From Goniomonas avonlea (taxonomy: Eukaryota; Cryptophyceae; Goniomonadida; Goniomonadaceae), in contig QUTJ01031539.1 of the NCBI GenBank assembly GCA_003573635.1, forward strand, positions 1 through 12,560: a stretch of DNA of 12,560 nucleotides. The letters run 5' to 3'. Position 1 is the stretch's first letter. The number at the start of each line of letters is the position of its first letter. The translations under genes and the position numbers were made by a program. Below are positions 6,999 to 12,560 of the stretch, piece by piece. The notes under the pieces were generated by a model. It did not search any database and was not told where the DNA came from. It saw only the letters and a program-made list of their open reading frames with translations.

Positions 6999-7022
6999 AA
7001 TGACACCGACACCCGTGTCATT
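6999..7022. repeat. perfect 8-base inverted repeat (stem-loop) 3' of the recombinase
   Basis: AATGACAC (6999-7006) and GTGTCATT (7015-7022) are perfect inverse complements around an 8-base loop. They lie about 100 bases past the recombinase stop, in the element's 3' non-coding part, so they may belong to its terminal structure or an RNA hairpin. Chance is not excluded. Confidence 0.5.
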
Positions 7023-7123
7023 TGCGATACTGCAGCGCCATCGCACGGCGGAGGGGCTGCACCTCCTGTGGTCACAGAGTCCCCGACCCTGTGCCACCAC
7101 TCCGGGAGGGCCACGGTCCTCCC

Positions 7124-8428
7124 TCAGCCCCCGCACCGCCGCCTTTTTGTATTTTCCAATTCCCCTGCAGCACCGTCGNCCCGGGCTCTGAGCATGCCGG
7201 AGACCGGTGTCAGNGGTGCCCAGAGGGCCTGCGANATGCAATCGTGCACTCTACCAGAGGCATCGATATACATTGCTGGTGTCTTTCCCCCCGGCGCCCA
7301 CCGGCCAGCCACCTCCAACCAACGCAACGGCACCCCAGCCTCAGCTAACGCCGTCGCCCCACCCCGCCTGAAAGAATGACCCGCGACTGAATCCCGGCCC
7401 GTCACAGAGTCATGAATCTCTAAGCCAGAACGTTCAGCCACCCGTTTAAGAGTGGACACGAACGATGACCTCGACAACGGACGTTCCGAGAACGACCGTC
7501 CCAATGTATCCGTCGCCGGCCACAACGGCCCCGACGATGAACCATGTCCCCGAACACAGCGTAACGTCGCCACCCACCGACGCAGACACACCACACCGAC
7601 TTGTCCTCAACGGGAGAGACAATCGTAAAACCGTCCAAATGCACCCCACCCTGCATCAAACGAATTTTGACCTGTTTCGTCACCCCCAACCACAACCGCA
7701 AACGTCCGTCCTCTAGAAACGTAACGTCCTCAAAACGCAAGCCTAACTGCGAGAGTATACATCGCGCGGTTACGAACCCCCAAAGGGCCACTAAACTCCG
7801 CCAGCAATGCACGGATCTGAACAGGCGTCAACGCCACTACCCGCCTAACCTGAGACGCACAATGCTTCCGAATTGCTTGCCAGCAATGTCGGAAACGCTC
7901 CTCGTCCGTCAATGGACCAAGCCCCTTCTCAACACACCACTCCCTAAGCACCACCACGAATTTCACCAACGTAGCCGGCAATAAGACCGGTGACCGCAAA
8001 TAGGCACAATACGCCAAGAAAGCCGCGAGCGTCAAAGAGCTAACCCGCGACCACGAAACCTCCTCAACCTTAAGCCACCGTTCCCACTCGCACCGAATAC
8101 GACGTTTCGTCGACACTGTCGACTTGTCGAGTCGAGTCCTCAGCAGCTTCCGGACCAGCTTGCACGCCTTACCCAACCGACCCGAACCACCCCCTGTGAC
8201 GTCGTTCAACTGAACCCCATCACCCCTCCCGAAAATCAAACTCCCCTGCCACAAGGCGAAAGGGCATGCGGCCCGCCGGCCTCGCATGTGCATCAATAGC
8301 CGACGAAAACACGTCGGCATCCTCACAGTCAATGTCCCACATACGCCGCATGGACTCACACCAGTTCCGCCACCAAAAAGCCCCCGTCCAAACTGGAACC
8401 ACCATACAGCCCGACGTTTTCTGCTCAC
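7124..8428 (-). pseudogene. tyrosine recombinase of the retroelement, two frame breaks
   Basis: The frame open from 8428 overlaps the end of the pol frame. Recombinase-like sequence starts at about 8190, with a basic helical core-binding region (ACKLVRKLLRTRL, CEWERWLKVEEVSW), then FRHCWQAIRKHCAS and VRNRAMYTLA, the usual lead-in to box I. A one-base shift near 7748 moves the frame to GLRFEDVTFLEDGRL, with the first catalytic Arg. A second shift near 7593 leads to SFVSTLKRVAERSG, then GHSFRRGGATALAEAGVP (His and second Arg of HxxR, about 7367-7378), AGRWAP (Trp in the His/Trp position) and AMYIDAS, with the nucleophilic Tyr at 7268-7270. The stop is at 7124. All catalytic positions are present despite the breaks. 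Such enzymes join a circular cDNA to the genome. Start codon not resolved. Confidence 0.85.
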
Positions 8429-10382
8429 GGAAATACCTAAGCAATCTAGGGATTAAGCAGAAAGGGGGGTTGCAATANACCCGTTCCCCCCCCAACGCCT
8501 GGTTGAACACGTCCACACCCGATGACAATGGGTCATGAAAACGAGAGAAGAACCGCTTGCACTGAGAGTTCAAAGAAGACGCCATGACGTCAACCGTAAA
8601 CGGTCCCATCTCACGATCCAATTCCAAGAACAAGTCCCGCCGCAACATATAGGCGTCCCTATCGTAAGGGCGCGAGAGAGAGTCCGCCAGGTCGTTCTCA
8701 CTGCCCGGCACATGCTCCACCTCAAACGACACCCCCTTCAAGATACACCACGCCCAGATCTCCAACGCAACGTCAGTTAAGTGCCTGAAACGACTCCCCC
8801 CGTTACGCAAATAATAGAGTGCAGGTAGAGAGTCAATGTGAAACACCACATGCTCTCCCTCTATGTCCGGAATCGACATTAACGTGACCCTTAACTCACG
8901 CCACGTGGTAGATAGCGCACGCTCGTCCCACGACCAGAACCCCGACGCCCACTTATCCCCTAACCAACCGCCCCAACCCCACGGAGATGCGTCGGTGTAA
9001 ACATGACGCCTAGATGCCGGAGTCCAAATCGGCCTACCCCTAGTCGCAGACTCACGCAGAGAACCCAGCCAATACAATAGCCTCGTCCGACAGAACGACC
9101 GACTCCCTCCAAGACGCTCTCGACTCCCTCGCAGTTGGATCAATGCAGCGGAAAATAGCTCTAGTGAACATTCTCACCTCCGCCACGCTACGCTCCATCG
9201 AAATCAAACGCCCCGCTATCTGAGCCAGTTTCTTCACAGGTACAAAACTCATACCCAAAGCCTCCCTAATGGAACCCAACGCCGCCTCGATTCTCTCCTC
9301 CGATACCTCGAAAACACCTTTCACCGTATCGATGACGAAACCAAGATACTGCAAGCGCTGAGTGGGAACCAAAACCGACTTCTCCACTTCCACCAACCAC
9401 CCCAACCGCTGAAGCTCTCAGCCGCCACTGCCCGACACAACTCTTCGGACTCCGCCACTATAATGCCATCATCAATCCACGCGCTACAACGCACGCCACG
9501 CCTCCGCCATTTTCTAATCACAGCCTGGACAATTCGAGTAAAAATATATGGTGCCCACGAATATCCAAATGGCATAGATCTCCAGATATAAAATTTACCA
9601 CGCCAACGAAACCCCATATGCGTCCTGTGACGGGGATGTACATACACGTGGTGATATCCAGCCTTGAAATCAAAAGATATCATAAAATCACCCTCACGAA
9701 TATACTCCCGAACTGTATCCAACCCCTCGAAACGGCAGGTTCTACTAGGAATCCTCTTATTCACGAATCTCTGGTTATGACACAGACGCCACTTCTTTGG
9801 GCCCTTCTTCTTCGCCACACGCAACGGCATAGTATTGTGAGCCCTCGCCCTACCATCACCACCCGTACGCCTCACCGCACCCAGTTTCCGCAATTTCTCG
9901 ATCTCTCTATCGGCGAATTCTTCCTGTTCACTAGTCATATGAGCGTTCGGGAGCAAGCAACTAGGAGGTTTAGACTCAAAAGGAATCTTCACACCTTTCT
10001 CAACCCACTCACACACTTGACGATCCGCGGGCAACTCATACCACACTTTCGCCTTACGCTTCAGACGACCAACAGGATTGAGGTCAGGACACCTAAAACC
10101 CTCAATGAACTCAAGCCACCGATAACGAGACCCCTTCGCGTCACCTTCTCTCTCACCAATCCAATTCCACTGGCCCTTCTTTCCCCCAATCCTCTCTCTC
10201 CACCCCGCCCCCACGGGACGTCGCCCCTCCGTGTCCCCTCCCCCATTTCCCCCCTCCGTCGCACCCTTTCCATCACCACTGCCCTCACACAGTGACCCTG
10301 AGAGCGGGGGTTCAGGCACGGTCGCCCTCGTCCCCCTCGCCAGACAGAACCCCACGACTGACCCCCTCCCCCGTTCCCACAC
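8220..10382 (-). pseudogene. Pol: reverse transcriptase, RNase H, Dam-methyltransferase-like domain, two frame breaks
   Basis: The first segment (10382 to about 9415) has a glycine-rich leader, then the DIRS-group entry motif IPFESKPPS (133-141), RT motifs ISFDFKAGYHH (catalytic D238), SMPFGYSWAP and CSAWIDDGII (D304, D305; Trp-Ile replaces the commoner Tyr-Val/Leu). A frame shift at about 9408-9420 leads to LQYLGFVIDT and the thumb region. A second near 9075 leads to RNase H: VYTDAS, WRELRV, HIDSLPAL and NDLADSLSR supply the four acidic residues. The last part, VDVMASSLNS through YCNPPF and VVPVWTGAFWW, is the Dam-like N6-adenine methyltransferase domain known from DIRS/PAT elements, ending at 8220. 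In Gag's frame the stop is at 10495-10497, so Pol is reached by reinitiation or frameshifting. The nominal start at 10382 is a GTG and is doubtful. Confidence 0.88.
8973..9022 (-). other. RNase H first motif of Pol
   Basis: RHVYTDASPWGWGGWL is encoded here, with the first catalytic Asp in TDAS. The Glu (WRELRV) lies near 8900, and the second and third Asp (HIDSLPAL, NDLADSLSR) at about 8840 and 8690. RNase H removes the RNA strand during cDNA synthesis. Confidence 0.8.
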
Positions 10383-10494
10383 CCACGCCCGTCACCAGCC
10401 CTTCCGCCCCGGTGCTGTGCTTCTCAACACACCTCTCCACCCCACCGACGTCCGCTACGGTAGCAGCCGTCGGCCCCCAACGCGCGCGGCGCCA

Positions 10495-12488
10495 CTACTT
10501 CGGACAGTTATACTTAATGTGCCCCACCTCGTTGCATTTGTCGCAACGTTTTTTGTCCATGGGCACAGTATACCGACTCTTCAACGTGTTGTTGAAGTTA
10601 GTCTCAACATTAGACGACGCGGCCTGACGACTGGCTAGCTCCGCGACTCTTTCCTCACACCGCCTGTCGATCCACTCCTGAGTTGACGCTCGAGACTCAA
10701 CACCTTAATAATCGCAGACTCGCCCGACTTAGCCTTAGCAGCCTCCTTGTTCTGTTTCTCCAATCTCTTAGCAGCCGCCTCAAACTCCTTAGTGTACACC
10801 TCAGGAAAGCGACGACGCTTCTCCCTCTCATCCACCACTTTGAAGCCTCTCACCTCCCCAGCCTGAACCTCGATGAGGCGCTCCTGTAGATCCTCCATCT
10901 GGCTCATAATGAGCTCTCTATTGGTCACCTTCTTCTCCTCCATGACCTTACAGAGGACCTCGATCGACTTGAGGAGCGACAAGTACTCCCTAACGCTCCT
11001 CTCATTAGGGGATGCCCCCAACACACCCCCAACCGTCCGGATTTCCTTCTCCACCACCTCCATGGCTAACCGCCTCCTCTCCCCCGCGTCACGAGCCGCC
11101 ACCGCCCCACACGCCGGCACTACGTCGAACGGTTTACACCGCTCTTCTATCGTACTTGTGTCGGACGTACGTCGAGCCTTCCCCGCGGCCGCCACCCCCC
11201 CTGGGACTCGCCGCGCCTTCTCCATGCGCGCCCCCCGCTTCTCCTTGGTCTTGTTCCTCGCCTGCGCACGATCCCGCCGTTTCGGGCTGGAACGTGACGC
11301 AGCGGATGTCGCAGACGAGTCAGACTCGTCCGAGAGGGACGAATCATCGTCATTATCCTCCTCGCCATCCTCATCCTCCGACCCCGATGACCCAGACCCC
11401 GACTCCTCAAGGTCCCCTGGAGACGCCACCACTGCCCCCGTCCCCTTCTTAGCCTGCCCGCGCTTCCCCGACTCCACGCCCCCCGCCTTGCGCTTGCGCT
11501 TCGGCGTCGACGCTGGTGGAGGAGCCTTCTTGCCCCTGTCCTTCCCCGCCGGCGGACCCGCCTTCCTGGTGATCCGCTCCAGCTCCATGCGAGCCTCCGC
11601 GAGCTTGCGCTCTTGCTGCTCCAGGCGCTTCGCCGCCCGTTGTGCCTCCCTGGACACCACCTTGCCTGTTGGGACCGACGAGATGACCACCACTTCCGGA
11701 GGCGGAGGCTTCGTCACCTCCAGCGCCCGCGTCTGCGTTACCGCCGAGCTGAGTACCGGAACCGTCGGAGGCGACAACACCAGACCCAGCGCCGCCGCCC
11801 GTTTCTCTTCCTCCTCCCGGCGCACCCGTCGCTCCTCCAAGAAGAGCTTGCGCTCCTGTTCCTTCTCCAGCTCCCGCTCTCTGGCCCAAGCCAAACGCAC
11901 TGATACCGCCTCGGCGGTNTCCACTGTCACCCCGTCATCCTCATCGAGGCGCACCCCAATTGGACGACGCGGGCGCACCGACTTCGGGCTGCCCCGCCCC
12001 GCAGAACGCGACAACAACGGCCCCTCGTACTCGTATCGAGTCCGTTGCGACCCCCCTGTCGGTGGTAAGATCATCCTAAACGGCGGCTCCACGGAGCCAA
12101 ACCGCTTATTGTGCCATGCGGTGAAGATATCACGACGCCGAGCCTCCCCAGCTGCGTAGCGAACCACCTCCATCATCACCGGACCACTCTCCCCGAATGC
12201 ATCAGCTATCAGCTGAGCTTGCTCATCAGTTGCCGGGTCACCAGTGCCGTCCTCATCGCCAGGGCCATAGCGTCCCACCGCATGGTACCACTGACGGAAC
12301 TCGTCCGGTTCAAAAATCCCCAGCTTGAACAGCAACTCATATGCATTCTTTTGCAGCTGCGTGGTCAGCTTGCGCGCTGATGTCGGCGCACCCGAACCCC
12401 CCGGTGTTCCGNTCCCCAAGTCCGGAGGCTCTAATTCATCGGTGCCCTTCGACCCCTTACCACGACCACTGCTACCAGATCCCGACAT
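10495..12488 (-). pseudogene. Gag-like protein with C-terminal CCHC zinc knuckle, one frame break
   Basis: The ATG at 12488 is preferred because it begins a continuous low-complexity basic start (MSGSGSSGRGKGSKG), while upstream codons lack an ATG. The frame is open to 10635 (617 residues). It contains a QLQKNAYELLFKLGIFEPDEFRQW-type helical N-terminal part, a long charged coiled coil (EREKE-type, about 200-240), a Lys/Pro-rich stretch, a strongly acidic run (SEDEDGEEDNDDDSS), a basic run, and a second helical region (KSIEVLCKVMEEKK). A one-base shift near 10700-10710 puts the reading into another frame, which continues for about 70 codons to a CX2CX4HX4C knuckle (CDKCNEVGHIKYNC, 10504-10545) and a stop at 10495-10497. 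The knuckle is the retroviral-type nucleocapsid motif that binds RNA. Two N bases (11919, 12412) lie in the frame. No sequence-level relative is recognised beyond this architecture. Confidence 0.75.
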
Positions 12489-12518
12489 AAAAGACGCTGT
12501 CGGCAATCCAATTCCCTT

Positions 12519-12559
12519 AGTCGACTCGTCGACTCTCCTGTTGCACGTCTCTGTGCAAC
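12519..12559. repeat. two adjacent stem-loops upstream of gag
   Basis: AGTCGA-CTCG-TCGACT (12519-12534) is a perfect 6-base stem with a 4-base loop. GTTGCAC-GTCTCT-GTGCAAC (12540-12559) is a perfect 7-base stem with a 6-base loop. Both lie just 5' of the Gag start, in the element's leader or terminal repeat, whose remainder is beyond the window edge. A role in the terminal structure or the RNA leader is inference. Confidence 0.55.
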
Positions 12560-12560
12560 T

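Larger units (their letters stand above)
6930..12560 (-). mobile_element. DIRS/PAT-type tyrosine-recombinase retrotransposon, 5' end cut by window
   Basis: Minus-strand order: Gag-like protein with zinc knuckle (12488-10495), reverse transcriptase, RNase H and Dam-methyltransferase-like domain (10382-8220), then tyrosine recombinase in an overlapping frame (about 8250-7124). RT plus a tyrosine recombinase instead of an integrase defines the DIRS order of retrotransposons. The methyltransferase-like domain after RNase H is typical of the DIRS and PAT groups and unlike Ngaro. Integration in these elements uses a circular DNA intermediate and recombinase, so no target-site duplication is expected. 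The left boundary is set only by the change in composition after the recombinase stop. I find no inverted termini or split direct repeats, but the right end is outside the window. Frame breaks near 10705, 9415, 9075, 7748 and 7593 suggest this copy is not functional as written. All six N bases lie inside it. Confidence 0.85.

Noticed and set aside
7141-7170. A terminal direct repeat shared with 12507-12520 (CCAATTCCC in both)
   Set aside because: Only nine bases match, the flanks do not align, and one copy would lie inside the recombinase frame. Chance is sufficient.
10873-12159. A 428-residue plus-strand ORF opposite Gag
   Set aside because: It is the antisense shadow of the Gag frame. Its Ser/Arg-rich composition follows from the Glu/Lys/Ala codons on the other strand.

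Overview
The window is nuclear DNA from a eukaryote. At least three host genes can be read only by removing GT-AG introns, and these are short (37 to 195 bases). The DNA is GC-rich, with long (GA)n and (TCTCTG)n microsatellites, two copies of a tRNA-derived SINE-like repeat and one large retroelement. This fits a protist or alga with compact introns, but I cannot name a species. DIRS-group elements occur in green algae, oomycetes, fungi, slime moulds and animals, so the element does not decide it.

Layout, left to right. (1) 91-392, + strand: the last two exons of a protein with a C-terminal J-domain (HPDK motif visible). (2) 393-1559: non-coding, with a SINE-like repeat (741-940, - strand) inside (GA)n tracts. 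(3) 1560-3239, + strand: a seven-exon gene in which a divergent DUF924 domain is followed by a linker and a tail of about 13 Ser-Pro dipeptides. All six intron phases fit, giving 425 residues. (4) 3240-5031: mostly non-coding, with a second SINE-like copy (3844-4012), a short ORF with a hydrophobic segment, and small direct and inverted repeats. (5) 5032-6712, - strand: a nucleotidyltransferase-fold gene resembling the poly(A)-polymerase-like proteins of large DNA viruses and protists. It probably continues through two introns into a coiled-coil exon and an Arg-Asp repeat tail encoded by the (TCTCTG)n microsatellite. (6) About 6930 to the window edge, - strand: a tyrosine-recombinase retrotransposon of the DIRS/PAT type. 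Its order is Gag-like protein with a zinc knuckle, reverse transcriptase, RNase H, a Dam-methyltransferase-like domain, then a tyrosine recombinase in an overlapping frame.

The retroelement has at least five frame breaks, and all six ambiguous bases (N) in the window lie inside it. It is therefore either a decayed copy or a consensus collapsed from several copies. The host gene models need no such corrections. The nucleotidyltransferase gene lies directly downstream of the element on the same strand, so read-through transcription is possible. Nothing in the sequence shows that the host genes work together.

The two most rewarding observations are the microsatellite that appears to encode an RD tail on an RNA-type nucleotidyltransferase, and the DUF924-SP-tail fusion. 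I see no defence system, CRISPR array or bacterial operon.
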